Of a stretch of DNA of 64,000 nt, positions 24,473 to 34,098 are shown one piece after another (position 1 is the first letter of the stretch; the number at the start of each line of letters is the position of its first letter). The stretch comes from Flammeovirga sp. OC4 (GTDB taxonomy: Bacteria; Bacteroidota; Bacteroidia; Cytophagales; Flammeovirgaceae). The stretch spans positions 1 to 64,000 of the forward strand of contig NZ_JTAM01000014.1 of the NCBI RefSeq assembly GCF_000812565.1, read 5' to 3'. The position numbers and the translations under genes were made by a program. The notes beneath the pieces were generated by a model that did no database searches, was not told the DNA's origin, and saw nothing but the letters and a program-made list of their open reading frames with translations.

Positions 24473-25138
24473 TTAAAATTGGCTCAAATCGTACATTTTC
24501 TGAAGATTCTTCCTTTTTTCTTTAACAACTTTTATATTTATTTCTACTCTTTTTAACGGTTTACCTTCACGGTTAATTTCTAAATCGGAGATTTTTTCGA
24601 CAACATCCATACCTTTTACTACCATTCCGAACACTGTATACTCGCCATCTAAATGGTGTGCTCCTGCTTTGGCTTGGACGATATAGAATTGTGATCCACT
24701 TGAAGATTTATTGGGGTTGATTTCATCATTTTGGCGTGCAGCACCTATCATTCCGTAATTGTGAACTAAAGTAGAGTCAAATTCGCTATTTATGGTGTAT
24801 CCTGGGTTACCAATTCCAATTCGAGTTGAATCTCCATTAGGTCGGGTATTAGGGTCTCCACCTTGAATCATAAAGTCTTTTAGTACTCTATGAAATGTGG
24901 TACCATTATAAAAACCATCTTTGGCAAGGTGAATGAAGTTTTTCTTGTGGTCTGGCGTTTTGTCAGATAAAATAAGAACAATTTCTCCATAAGAACTTGT
25001 AATATGGATGACTTCATCTTTTCCTTTCAATTTCTTTTTACTCTGTGCTGTACTCACATTAGCGAAAAAAGAACATAAAAAAATGACAATATAAAATGAT
25101 AATGAGAATGAACGCATATTTTTGTGCTTGAAAAACAT
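24473..25138 (-). CDS. Secreted cyclophilin-type peptidyl-prolyl isomerase
   Basis: A 221-residue cyclophilin. A hydrophobic N-terminal segment (about 8-30, ending NVSTAQS) indicates export to the periplasm. Cyclophilin marks: FHRVLKDFMIQGGDP (catalytic Arg and the FMIQGGD core), GSQFYI, and HHLDGEYTVFGMVVKGMDVV. It assists protein folding. Divergent from the VanZ gene with a gap of only 9 nt, so promoters must lie inside the flanking genes or be very compact. Confidence 0.9.
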   Translation of the reverse strand: MFFKHKNMRSFSLSFYIVIFLCSFFANVSTAQSKKKLKGKDEVIHITSSYGEIVLILSDKTPDHKKNFIHLAKDGFYNGTTFHRVLKDFMIQGGDPNTRPNGDSTRIGIGNPGYTINSEFDSTLVHNYGMIGAARQNDEINPNKSSSGSQFYIVQAKAGAHHLDGEYTVFGMVVKGMDVVEKISDLEINREGKPLKRVEINIKVVKEKRKNLQKMYDLSQF

Positions 25139-25147
25139 TAATTACTT

Positions 25148-25603
25148 ATGGCGAAAATAGAAAACAAGAACGAGTTTAAGAAAAAACTTTTATGGTTACT
25201 TCCATCATTCTTATGGTTTCTGATGACTATCAAGTTATTACTGACTGTAAGTCCAGTGGATGGTGATAGCTTTTTACTTAATTTACCTTACGGAGATAAA
25301 ATTGGGCATTTTGGAATCTTTGGAATTCTCACCGCTTCTCTCATGTTTTCTCTTTGTGGAGGAAAATTTTTCAACAATGAACGAAAACCAATTGTGACCA
25401 CTGTTCTAATTATTATTTTTTCATGGGGAATGTTGACAGAGATACTTCAGGGGGTACTCTTGGATGCAAGAGAAGGCGACGTTTGGGATTTTGTGGCTGA
25501 CGCAAGTGCGGGAGTGATGGGCATTTATTGTTATGAATTGCTTCATAAAATAGTCAATAAGGTGCCTATTTATAATTTTAAAAGAATAGAGCACCCTTTA
25601 TAA
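25148..25603 (+). CDS. VanZ family membrane protein
   Basis: A 151-residue protein with four predicted membrane helices and the VanZ-like core: DKIGHFGIFGILTA, the LTEILQ segment and GDVWDFVADASAGVMG. VanZ-like proteins are widespread; the name comes from teicoplanin resistance, but in Bacteroidota their role is undefined. An inverted repeat ending the gene (25587-25620) separates it from the convergent nrdJ. Confidence 0.85.
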   Translation: MAKIENKNEFKKKLLWLLPSFLWFLMTIKLLLTVSPVDGDSFLLNLPYGDKIGHFGIFGILTASLMFSLCGGKFFNNERKPIVTTVLIIIFSWGMLTEILQGVLLDAREGDVWDFVADASAGVMGIYCYELLHKIVNKVPIYNFKRIEHPL

Positions 25604-25620
25604 ATATAAAAGGTGCTCTA
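25587..25620. terminator. Inverted repeat at VanZ/nrdJ junction
   Basis: TAGAGCACC / GGTGCTCTA arms (25587-25595 / 25612-25620) overlap the VanZ stop codon. It has no strong T-run on either side, so termination is plausible but not certain. Confidence 0.5.
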
Positions 25621-25643
25621 ACTATTTCTAATGAAGTGCGAAA

Positions 25644-27650
25644 TTAAAGTTGGCAGTGGTCGCCATCACAGAATTTCTCCGCTTCAACATCTTGTCCTTG
25701 TCCTAAATCATTAAAGTTAAGAGGCTTGATATGTTTTGCTAATTCCTCATACTTGTCTTTAGAAATTTCTTCATAAGGCATTTGAGGATAAACAGTATTT
25801 CCTAACTCCAATTTTGGTAAGAAACTAATTGATTTCAAGTGATACTGGAAGTAGTTCAAGATAGGCTCAATTTGGCTGGCCTCGTCTTTCTTGAATGTCA
25901 CTGTCACAGAAACTTGGTTATCTGCCCAGTATTTCTGTAAGAAAGCAGCTAAGTGTACTTGCTCCCAAATTCCTACTTGGTTGACTGTTCTTACGTTGTC
26001 GATACTTACCGGAATAGAAACAACCATAGTGTCTGATTCTGATACGCTTGGTTCAACATGATAGTTGGCAGCGATACATTTCTCAATTAATGGCGATTTC
26101 TTCGATAAACGGATACGACGAATATAGTGGTTGCTTTCAGGGTAGTGCATACCTGGTGTTACACCTGGTAAAAGTGATACTGTACCTGAAGGTTTTACTG
26201 AAGTTGTTTTCACTGAAGGAGTTACACACAACCACTCAGAATAAATTCTATCCCAGTTTTGAATTGTGTTGTATCCATCATCACACCAATCTCTGAATGT
26301 GTCTAACCCTTGGTTCTCAACAAACTGAGCAATACCAGACATAGAAGTACCAATTCTTCTGTTTCTTAATAATACTCTGTTCGTTTCAGGCCAGTGCGTA
26401 TTTGTCAACGTTACCGTTTTGGCATATAAATACGCGAACTTTAATGTTCTTAAGTAATCTTCTTTATTTGTTGCTCTAGTAGGGAATGTTTCTACTAAAC
26501 AGCAAAGCTCATAAGACTCAAGTGTTTGCTCTGCACAAGGGTTTGTTCCCATTGCTCTATTGTCTTTGTTGTCAGGAGCATCACCCATACGTCCAAATTT
26601 ACGCATGTTATCTAACCAGATGTAGCCAGGTTCTCCGTTGACAGCAGATTGAGCAGCAACTTTCTTGTAATCCATTCCTACATGTGAGAATACTGAGTTG
26701 TTTGAAGACCAACCATACTCAGAACGATGTGCTGAAGAACCTTCCATTTGTTGGGTTTCAGGGTTCCAGCGGTAGTCTTTTAATTTTAAGTATTCATCAT
26801 CATCGGCATCACCAAATACAATTTCAGCAGAACGTCTCACGTTACCCGCAACGACACAACAACCGATCATATTCATGATGTCTACAATATCAGTAACAGT
26901 GATAGTAGCATCTTCATCTCTACCTTCAAACATTGCACGAATTTGATCGTGTAATTTTAATAAAGGACCGGCACCCGATGCAATACCACCAAAACCTTTG
27001 ATTGGTAAACCTGCTTCTCTAATTTTTGAATAATCAAATTCTACACTCACTCTACCTTTATGGAAGAAAGAGTCTAACAACATTCCAGTACTGTTTACCC
27101 AGCCTTCTCTACTGTCAGGAATTACATAAGTAACCTTATCTTCCTTATTAGGTTGGTAAATACTGACAGTTCCAGCACCTTTAGTATCGAATCCAACACC
27201 AACACCCAACATTGACATGTCCATTAAGAACTCAAAAGGTTTTGTAGGGTCCGAAGCCATTGTTTCTGTACTTACGAAAGAACAGTTATTTAAAGCTGCG
27301 AAGAGGTTTCTCTTTGTTGTTAATTCAGAACCCATTGCCCAAAGACCACGACCAGGAGGTAAAAACTTCATGTTAAACATACGGTCAAACATCTCTTGAG
27401 CAGAAAGCTGAGCTTTGTTGTCGTCCCATCCTAATTGGTATTTTAAGATGTGATTCTTCTGGATCGTATAAGTACCTTCAACGACGCGTCGTACAGTTTC
27501 CCACCAAACTTCGTTTGTTCCGTCGTCCTTTAAGCGGGAATAAGTACGCATGTATACTAATTCTCCAAGACCGTTGAAGCCGAAGGGAGGTTTAGTATTT
27601 TTGTACTTTTCAAGGAAATCATCGTTCAAGATAAATTTATATGTCATCAT
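25644..27650 (-). CDS. nrdJ: Adenosylcobalamin-dependent ribonucleotide reductase (class II)
   Basis: Monomeric B12-dependent ribonucleoside-triphosphate reductase, about 668 residues (Lactobacillus leichmannii enzyme 739). The radical motif NPCAEQ carries the thiyl Cys and Glu spaced as C408/E410 in L. leichmannii; eleven residues on, the redox partner cysteine lies in ELCCLVE, and NNCSF supplies the other. The C-terminal CDGDHC (C-x4-C) is the shuttle pair. It works without oxygen or a metal subunit but needs adenosylcobalamin. Start: ATG ATG at 27650/27647 in front of TYKFILND; an ATG at 27674 would add eight residues. I searched the 5' region for a cobalamin riboswitch and saw none. Confidence 0.93.
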   Translation of the reverse strand: MMTYKFILNDDFLEKYKNTKPPFGFNGLGELVYMRTYSRLKDDGTNEVWWETVRRVVEGTYTIQKNHILKYQLGWDDNKAQLSAQEMFDRMFNMKFLPPGRGLWAMGSELTTKRNLFAALNNCSFVSTETMASDPTKPFEFLMDMSMLGVGVGFDTKGAGTVSIYQPNKEDKVTYVIPDSREGWVNSTGMLLDSFFHKGRVSVEFDYSKIREAGLPIKGFGGIASGAGPLLKLHDQIRAMFEGRDEDATITVTDIVDIMNMIGCCVVAGNVRRSAEIVFGDADDDEYLKLKDYRWNPETQQMEGSSAHRSEYGWSSNNSVFSHVGMDYKKVAAQSAVNGEPGYIWLDNMRKFGRMGDAPDNKDNRAMGTNPCAEQTLESYELCCLVETFPTRATNKEDYLRTLKFAYLYAKTVTLTNTHWPETNRVLLRNRRIGTSMSGIAQFVENQGLDTFRDWCDDGYNTIQNWDRIYSEWLCVTPSVKTTSVKPSGTVSLLPGVTPGMHYPESNHYIRRIRLSKKSPLIEKCIAANYHVEPSVSESDTMVVSIPVSIDNVRTVNQVGIWEQVHLAAFLQKYWADNQVSVTVTFKKDEASQIEPILNYFQYHLKSISFLPKLELGNTVYPQMPYEEISKDKYEELAKHIKPLNFNDLGQGQDVEAEKFCDGDHCQL

Positions 27651-27674
27651 TATATTAGAAAAGTTATAGTGCAT

Positions 27675-28080
27675 CGAAACGGCTAAAAATGCACGAGTAA
27701 ACTGGAATTTATATCACTCCTATAAATTAATAAAAGTTATCTAAAATTGCACACAAAGTTTGATTGAATATTTAATATCTATTTGTATATCAATAAATTA
27801 TGTAATTCTAAATACTTTAAAAGAAAATTAAGATAATTGAGCTACATCAATACAGATTAATGGATTTTAACGGATTGCTGTCTTTACGCTTGTCTTAAAA
27901 TGTTCTACAAAATAAATGAGGTTATTCATGAAAATCAATGTTGCATTTTTAATATTTTATTTTCATGAGATGACGATCTGAAAATAAAAAATAACTTTCT
28001 GTAAAATTTATTGTGAATTCATCAATCATTTACGTAAATTCTAACGAAATACCAATTAGAAAATTAGCGAACTTTTAATT
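27675..28080. other. Divergent intergenic region nrdJ / SpoIIE sensor
   Basis: 406 bp, strongly AT-rich. A TAACTTTC (27992-27999) with ATG 19 nt upstream may be the promoter of the plus-strand sensor gene. Ten-base inverted arms TCATGAAAAT / ATTTTCATGA (27926-27935 / 27959-27968) enclose 23 nt and might be an operator. No small ORF or riboswitch is visible. Confidence 0.35.
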
Positions 28081-31000
28081 TTGACCCAAAAAATAAAAAT
28101 TATAAAATCTTCAAAACAAAGGCTGTTGCTTATATGGCGTATCTCTCTGTTAACTTTGCTGAGTAGTTTGATGTATTCTCATATTACCTACGCTCAATGG
28201 CAAAAAGTTATTTACAATGAACTGAATGGATTACAAAATAGTCTAGTGAAGGGAGTATGTGCTGATAGTCTTGGATTCATGTGGCTGGCAACTGATGATG
28301 GCCTCATTCGATTTGATGGTACCAACTTCACTCAATTCAAAGAAGAGTTACCCAGCAGATATGTGAAAAGCGTCTTTACTACTTCTACAGGAAAGACACT
28401 TGCAACTACTGATCTAGGCTTGGTACGGGTGAATGCTCTTCCAAATCACCCTACGTTTAATATTATTATCAAGGGGGATAACTATGCTTCTGATACATTA
28501 ATGTGGTACCCAAAATCAATCTTTGAATGTAGCGATAAAAAAGTTTGGGTGAGTGATAATCATGCTATTTATAAGTTTGACCCTGATTTGAAACTTATCA
28601 ATAGATATCAATTTTCAGAGAGAGATTTACCTACAAATTTTCAGCGTTCATTTGCAATATTAGAAGATCCGGTACTTGGGATATATGCTTTTTCGGAAGC
28701 AGGCTACTTGTATAAATACAATTCTCGTAAAGATACTTTTGATGAAGTGCCACTTTTGACAACCAATGAGAGGGTTAATGATGCCTTTTTCTTTAAGGGG
28801 AAAATAATCGTAGCCACTCAGTCTGGAGTAGTAGAAGTTATTTTAAATAAAAATGGAACCGAAATTTTATCAAAGAAGCTTATACTCCCTATTTATGCTT
28901 CTTGTATCACAAAATATAATGATAAAGAATGGATTGCAGGTACGTGGAGTGATGGAGTGTACAAAGTACAAATTCTAAAAGATGACTATAAGTTAGAGAA
29001 AATGGACTTCATTAAGCGGAAGGTGATTTCTTCTGTCTTTGTGGATGACTCTCAGAATATTTGGTTATCAACAGATAATGGAGCATTATATTTGAAAGAA
29101 CAATATTTTAGTTCTCCCTATAAAAAATATACAAACGGTTATATTCAATCAATTATTGAAGACCAAGATAAGGTTATCTTTACAGACGGTAGTACGGTTT
29201 ATTTTTGTGATAGTCAGACTAATCAGTTATTAGACCAATGGACTATTCCGAGTGAGTTTGGAATAGTTTTAAGGATGATTAGAATCGAAGATGAATATTG
29301 GTTTACTACGAACTTAGGTGATTTTCTCGTTTATTCAATTAAAGGTGATTTTTTAAGGAGAATAGAGTGTTCAGAAAATGGAGGAGCAATCTATGATGTA
29401 GTTTATTCTCCAAAATTTGGTCTATGGTATTTACAGGATCATAGTGGTTTGTATAACCTTCATCGGATGAAATATCCTTCTTCTTATGATAGAAGTAAAG
29501 GGGTGGAAGGGAAGATTAACACCATTAAAATTCTAGATGACCAACTTTACCTTGGAGGAAACAGTGATGAGTCTTATTTTTATAAATTCAATACCAAGTT
29601 TCAAAAGTTTGAAAACCTAAGTAAACCTGTAGCGATCACAAGAAATGTAGCCATTGGAATTAACGATTTTTTAAAAGCAGGCGATGATTTTTATCTCGCT
29701 ACTAACTTTGGATTGGCGAAGTTCTCTGAAGACTCTTTAGTGGATTGTAAAATACCCAATCTAAAATTAGGAGCGGTAAAAGGAGTTGTTCAAGATCATA
29801 GGAATAACAATGTTTTTTGGCTTACCAATTCAAATGGGCTTGTAAGGGTTGAGGATTGGAAAGATTATCTAGTGTTTGATGAGATTTCTGGTTTGCCTAC
29901 CAAAACAATGACCTACAGGGGTATTCTTTTAAGTGAAAATGATGAAATTTGGGTAGGTACAGCCGCTGGTATTGGTGTTTCTAAAAAATTAGTAAGTATA
30001 CAATCGACTCCCACACCAATCTTTACATCGATTAAAAACTCTAATTTCGATTTCAATCAACTAGATAAACCTGAAATAGCGAAATCCTCTTACATAGAAT
30101 TTCAGTTTGCAAGTTTATCTTACCCAGGTAATTTGATTCAGTATAAGATCAGATACAATCAAGGTGAATGGAAGAACTTAGGATGGTCTAATAAGTTTAT
30201 TGTATCGGGACTTGAGACTGGTAAGTATACATTAGAATTAATGGCAAAACAAACTGGGGAGTATCATTGGAGTGAACCTGCCCGTTTTTATTTTGTAGTT
30301 TCAGAACGATGGTATCGTACTTGGTATGGTATATTAGGTGCTTTTTCGGTTTTATTTGGAGGTATATTTATTGTTTTTAAACTCTATGATGAGAAAAATC
30401 AACATGATAAAGAAATTCTTGAAAAGCTCGTAAGCGAAAGAACAGAGGAAGTAAAACAAAAAAATAAAATCCTTTCAAACCGTGAGTTAATACTAAAAAA
30501 GCAAGTCTCTAAATTCATGAACCTTAATAGTGTATTAGAGAAAAGACAGAAGGAAGTAGAGGAACAATTGTTATATGCCAACTCACTTCAGTCTGTAGTT
30601 TTACCTTCTTTAGAAAAAATAAATAGACATATTCAAGATTCATTTATTTTATTCATTCCAAAAGAAACAGTATCTGGTGATTTTTATTGGGAAAAAACTT
30701 TTGAAGATGAAAACGGAGCGGTTTCTTATTATGTTGTAGGTGATTCCATTGGTCATGGTATTCCTGGTGTAATCCAATCGATTATTGGGTTAGATTTACT
30801 GAATGAAGTCGTTAATGATCGAAAAGTGAAAACAAATGATATATTAGAGCAACTCGATATAAAACTGTGTCAAATTGCGGAGAAAGATCCTACTATGATT
30901 GGTATGGACTTAGTAGTGTTACGGGTAGTGAAAAATGGTGCCGATATTAATGTTGAATTTTCTGGAGCGAAAAGACCTTTATTTTATATAGAAGACAGTC

Positions 31001-31314
31001 AATTATTTGAAGTAAAAGGTACTAGAAGGGCAATAGGAGATGAGCCTATGCATGTAAAAGCAAAGGGATTTCAAGTTCATACAATGAAATTTAAGCCAAA
31101 TACGCTCCTATACCTTACTTCAAACGGTTATTATGACCAATTTAATAGTAAAGAAAAAAGGATTGGTATATCTAAATTTAGGGATTTATTAAGTGGTCTG
31201 TCAGATATTGAATCATTAAGTGAACAAAAAGAGTGGCTTAATGATTATTATTTAAGATGGAGGGGTAAAGCAGAACAAATTGATGATATTACAATTCTTG
31301 GGCTAAAGTTGTAG
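28081..31314 (+). CDS. Propeller sensor with SpoIIE-type PP2C phosphatase
   Basis: A 1077-residue membrane signalling protein. Order: signal peptide (to about 40, ITYAQ), two-component-regulator-type beta-propeller repeats (about 45-640, e.g. GLQNSLVKGVCADSLGFMWL), Y_Y_Y domain (about 670-745, ending before SERWY), one transmembrane helix (about 752-770), a coiled coil (775-835), then a SpoIIE/PP2C phosphatase (about 850-1077) with SGDFYWE, VVGDSIGHGIPG and QIDDITILGL metal-binding aspartates. Ligand sensing outside likely controls Ser/Thr dephosphorylation inside, where a histidine kinase is usual. The start is a TTG; no ATG lies early enough to keep the signal peptide. Confidence 0.9.
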   Translation: MTQKIKIIKSSKQRLLLIWRISLLTLLSSLMYSHITYAQWQKVIYNELNGLQNSLVKGVCADSLGFMWLATDDGLIRFDGTNFTQFKEELPSRYVKSVFTTSTGKTLATTDLGLVRVNALPNHPTFNIIIKGDNYASDTLMWYPKSIFECSDKKVWVSDNHAIYKFDPDLKLINRYQFSERDLPTNFQRSFAILEDPVLGIYAFSEAGYLYKYNSRKDTFDEVPLLTTNERVNDAFFFKGKIIVATQSGVVEVILNKNGTEILSKKLILPIYASCITKYNDKEWIAGTWSDGVYKVQILKDDYKLEKMDFIKRKVISSVFVDDSQNIWLSTDNGALYLKEQYFSSPYKKYTNGYIQSIIEDQDKVIFTDGSTVYFCDSQTNQLLDQWTIPSEFGIVLRMIRIEDEYWFTTNLGDFLVYSIKGDFLRRIECSENGGAIYDVVYSPKFGLWYLQDHSGLYNLHRMKYPSSYDRSKGVEGKINTIKILDDQLYLGGNSDESYFYKFNTKFQKFENLSKPVAITRNVAIGINDFLKAGDDFYLATNFGLAKFSEDSLVDCKIPNLKLGAVKGVVQDHRNNNVFWLTNSNGLVRVEDWKDYLVFDEISGLPTKTMTYRGILLSENDEIWVGTAAGIGVSKKLVSIQSTPTPIFTSIKNSNFDFNQLDKPEIAKSSYIEFQFASLSYPGNLIQYKIRYNQGEWKNLGWSNKFIVSGLETGKYTLELMAKQTGEYHWSEPARFYFVVSERWYRTWYGILGAFSVLFGGIFIVFKLYDEKNQHDKEILEKLVSERTEEVKQKNKILSNRELILKKQVSKFMNLNSVLEKRQKEVEEQLLYANSLQSVVLPSLEKINRHIQDSFILFIPKETVSGDFYWEKTFEDENGAVSYYVVGDSIGHGIPGVIQSIIGLDLLNEVVNDRKVKTNDILEQLDIKLCQIAEKDPTMIGMDLVVLRVVKNGADINVEFSGAKRPLFYIEDSQLFEVKGTRRAIGDEPMHVKAKGFQVHTMKFKPNTLLYLTSNGYYDQFNSKEKRIGISKFRDLLSGLSDIESLSEQKEWLNDYYLRWRGKAEQIDDITILGLKL

Positions 31315-31329
31315 TTGGAAGTTGATTGT

Positions 31330-31620
31330 CTAGTAAGGTACTTTTTTGTTTGGATTGAATATTTTTTTGAAGAAACCAAAGAAAGCGTTTTCTTCCTTCT
31401 TATATCTTTTAAGTTCTCTTAAAAGAGCTTTCCCTTTTGAGGGTGCTGTAATAATCATGTCAAATGAATCCGCAGGAAAGTTTTTGTAAATTCTACTTTC
31501 GCCCGCATGTCTTCCTCGCTTATAAGCTACTTGTAAAGACTTTTTTTGTCTGTCATAAATCAAGAATTCGATAAGAGTCGATTCTGGAGTGATAATCTTT
31601 TCAACGAGTATTTCTCTCAT
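31330..31620 (-). CDS. Small KTSC-like domain protein
   Basis: A 96-residue protein from the ATG at 31620 (the longer frame to 31674 starts with a non-conserved stretch). It resembles KTSC-domain proteins: FLIYDRQKKSLQVAYKRGR, YKNFP and the S-x-G segment APSKGKALL. KTSC domains occur with RNA-processing and lysyl-tRNA synthetase proteins, function not settled. It lies 63 nt downstream of rsgA and is probably co-transcribed. Confidence 0.55.
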   Translation of the reverse strand: MREILVEKIITPESTLIEFLIYDRQKKSLQVAYKRGRHAGESRIYKNFPADSFDMIITAPSKGKALLRELKRYKKEENAFFGFFKKIFNPNKKVPY

Positions 31621-31683
31621 AATTTGTATAGTTTCAACAGGTATTATCTTTGTAAACTCAAGATAATAGATCACATTTTAGTA

Positions 31684-32676
31684 TTATTTTCTGTTATCAT
31701 CTCCCTCTAACATACTTATGTAACTAAGATACCTAGAGGGGGCTATAATTCCTTCATCTACTAGTTCTAGCACCCTACAATGTGGTTCATGTGTATGGGT
31801 GCAGTTGTTATATTTGCAGTCGTGCATCACATCTCGGATTTCTGGGAAAAAATGACCTAATTCATTTTCTTCGATTCCCATAATTCCTAATTCCTTTATA
31901 CCTGGAGTATCAATTAAATGACCATTGTGGTCTTTCAATTCAAACATCTCAGCAAAAGTAGTGGTGTGCTTCCCCTTATTTGCAAAAAGCGACACCTCAT
32001 CCGTTTTTTGATGCACATTTGATGCCAATTTGTTAAGAAGGGTTGACTTACCTACACCCGAATGACCAACAAGAAGAGAGGTTTTGTCTTTGATAATGGA
32101 TTTGATCTCTTCTAGGTTGCTATTCTCTAAAGCAGATATTCTCAAGCATTTGTATCCTAAAGCTTCATACATCTCTTTTAGTTCGTCCAAGTAAGCTCTG
32201 CTTTCATCATCTAACAAATCATCCTTATTAAAAGCAATATAAGTTGGTACGTTATATGATTCAGCAGCAACTAAAAAACGATCTATAAATCCTAAAGAAG
32301 TTTTAGGTAATGCAAGAGTGGCAATTAAAATAGCTTGATCTATATTAGCTGCAATTGCATGTCCATGGTACTTCTTTCTAGTGGACTGTCTTAGTATGAC
32401 ATTTTTTCTAGGAAGAATATCATGAATAATTACAGTATTTTCAATCTCATCTTCTATGGAATATTCTACAAAATCTCCCACAGCAATGGGGTTTGTCAAT
32501 TTCATTCCTTTTAATTTCAATTTGCCTCTCAAGCGACCTTGAAAGCTCTTTTTTGTATCACAATCAATAACAGTGTACCAGAGACCAGTTGATTTTGTGA
32601 TTAAGCCTTGAAGCTTTACAACTTCAACTTTCTCTACTTGTTTTTTCTTTTTTGATGTACTTTTCTTTTTTGCCAT
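31684..32676 (-). CDS. rsgA: Ribosome small subunit GTPase RsgA
   Basis: Circularly permuted GTPase for late 30S assembly, 330 residues. The G-motifs come in order G4 (AFNKDDLL), G1 (GHSGVGKSTLLNKL), G3 (IDTPGIKELGI), after an N-terminal OB-fold; the C-terminal zinc knuckle is HDCKYNNCTHTHEPHC. The very basic N-terminus (AKKKSTSKKKK) is a local extension probably binding rRNA. Followed by the KTSC-like gene. Confidence 0.95.
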   Translation of the reverse strand: MAKKKSTSKKKKQVEKVEVVKLQGLITKSTGLWYTVIDCDTKKSFQGRLRGKLKLKGMKLTNPIAVGDFVEYSIEDEIENTVIIHDILPRKNVILRQSTRKKYHGHAIAANIDQAILIATLALPKTSLGFIDRFLVAAESYNVPTYIAFNKDDLLDDESRAYLDELKEMYEALGYKCLRISALENSNLEEIKSIIKDKTSLLVGHSGVGKSTLLNKLASNVHQKTDEVSLFANKGKHTTTFAEMFELKDHNGHLIDTPGIKELGIMGIEENELGHFFPEIRDVMHDCKYNNCTHTHEPHCRVLELVDEGIIAPSRYLSYISMLEGDDNRK

Positions 32677-32762
32677 TGAGTGATAAAGAAGATAAAATAA
32701 AATATTTTAATTAAAAACGAATTCGACTTAGAGTGCAAAAGTACCTTATTTTATTGAATTTT

Positions 32763-34007
32763 TTACAAGACTCCTTTACAAAAATCTATGATTTTCTCTG
32801 TGCTTCCTAAGTTTTCTTCTACATACTTTTTTGTAATATTACCAGTCTTTAAGCGGTAGTGTTTATCATCAAATAATTGTTTCATTTTATTAAAGCATTC
32901 TTCTTCATTTTGAAGATTAAAAGCACCTTGTCTTTCAACAAGTTGTACTGCTTCATTAAATTTAGAGTATTCTTTACCGAAAACTACTGGTATTCCAAAT
33001 GTAGCTGGTTCAAGTATGTTATGAAGGCCTTCTCCAAAAGCTCCCCCAATGTATGCAACATCCGCATACTGATATAACGAAGATAATAAGCCTACGTTAT
33101 CTATGATGAGTAGATTTTTATCTTTTATGTTATCAGATGTACTATTTGAGTAAGTTATGCCTTTTTTTGAAGAAAAAGTATTAAATATCTCATTAATTTT
33201 TTTGTCAGTAATCTCATGTGGAGCCACAATCCACTTTATTCCGCTGAGTGTGTTAGCTGTTTTTTGAAGTGCTTGAATATCCCTGGGCCAGCTACTACCC
33301 ACTACTACAGTAAATGAATCTTTACTGAAAGTTTCTGCAATTTGATCTACTCTTGGCTTCTGACAAATAGCAGCCACTCTATCAAACCTAGTGTCCCCAG
33401 CTATCATTTTGTTGTTGATATTGATAGAAGATAATAGGTCATAGGAGTTCTGGTCTTGAGTGAAGAAGTAATCGAATTGTTTCAACATGTTTTGTTGAAA
33501 ACCTCCTTTATTTTTAAAGAATGCTTGGTTTGCTCTGAATATTGTGGAAAAGGAAATAATTTGAGCATTTACCTTTTTCAGTTCCTTTAAGTAATTATGC
33601 CAAAATTCGTATTTTACAAAAAAAGCAATTTTCGGCTGAATGTATTTTACAAAGCTAGAAGTATTGGATTTAGAATCAATGGGTAGATAATATACATAAT
33701 CTGCATATTCATAATTCTTTTGTACCTCATATCCACTTGGTGAATAAAAGGTCAAAACGATAGTGTAATGTGGAAACTGTTGCTTGAATGCTTCAATGAC
33801 AGGTCTTCCTTGTTCAAATTCTCCTAAAGACGCACAATGAAACCAAGCAACAGCTTTTGTGTTATCTGAGAAATCATTCTTTATCTTTTGAATTAAATTT
33901 TTTCGACCCTCAACAAACAATTTTGCTTTGGGGTTAAATAAGGCAACTGCACTCATTGCTCCAGAGTAAGCATGTATGCCTAAGTTGTAAAACGCTTCTT
34001 TTAACAT
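32763..34007 (-). CDS. waaA: KDO transferase
   Basis: 3-deoxy-D-manno-octulosonic acid transferase (WaaA/KdtA), 414 residues, transferring KDO from CMP-KDO to lipid IVA. GT30-type marks: WFHCASLGEFEQGRP with the active-site Glu, FFSPSGYE-like LTFYSPSGYE, FVKYEFWHNY, GSSWPRD and a C-terminal GGAFGEGLHNILEP nucleotide-sugar site. The N-terminal hydrophobic patch anchors it to the inner membrane. This is the acceptor end of the pathway encoded at 4659-8146 and indicates that KDO is really made in this organism. Confidence 0.95.
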   Translation of the reverse strand: MLKEAFYNLGIHAYSGAMSAVALFNPKAKLFVEGRKNLIQKIKNDFSDNTKAVAWFHCASLGEFEQGRPVIEAFKQQFPHYTIVLTFYSPSGYEVQKNYEYADYVYYLPIDSKSNTSSFVKYIQPKIAFFVKYEFWHNYLKELKKVNAQIISFSTIFRANQAFFKNKGGFQQNMLKQFDYFFTQDQNSYDLLSSININNKMIAGDTRFDRVAAICQKPRVDQIAETFSKDSFTVVVGSSWPRDIQALQKTANTLSGIKWIVAPHEITDKKINEIFNTFSSKKGITYSNSTSDNIKDKNLLIIDNVGLLSSLYQYADVAYIGGAFGEGLHNILEPATFGIPVVFGKEYSKFNEAVQLVERQGAFNLQNEEECFNKMKQLFDDKHYRLKTGNITKKYVEENLGSTEKIIDFCKGVL

Positions 34008-34098
34008 GATGCAAATTTATAAATTTAAATAATGAATCAATGAAAGAGTGGTTTTACTTAATTATGATTTAGTGTATTCTTAAAATTTAATTCAATGA

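Noticed and set aside
27651-27800. Possible cobalamin riboswitch before nrdJ
   Set aside because: No B12-box-like sequence or long GC-containing stems; the leader is plain AT-rich DNA.
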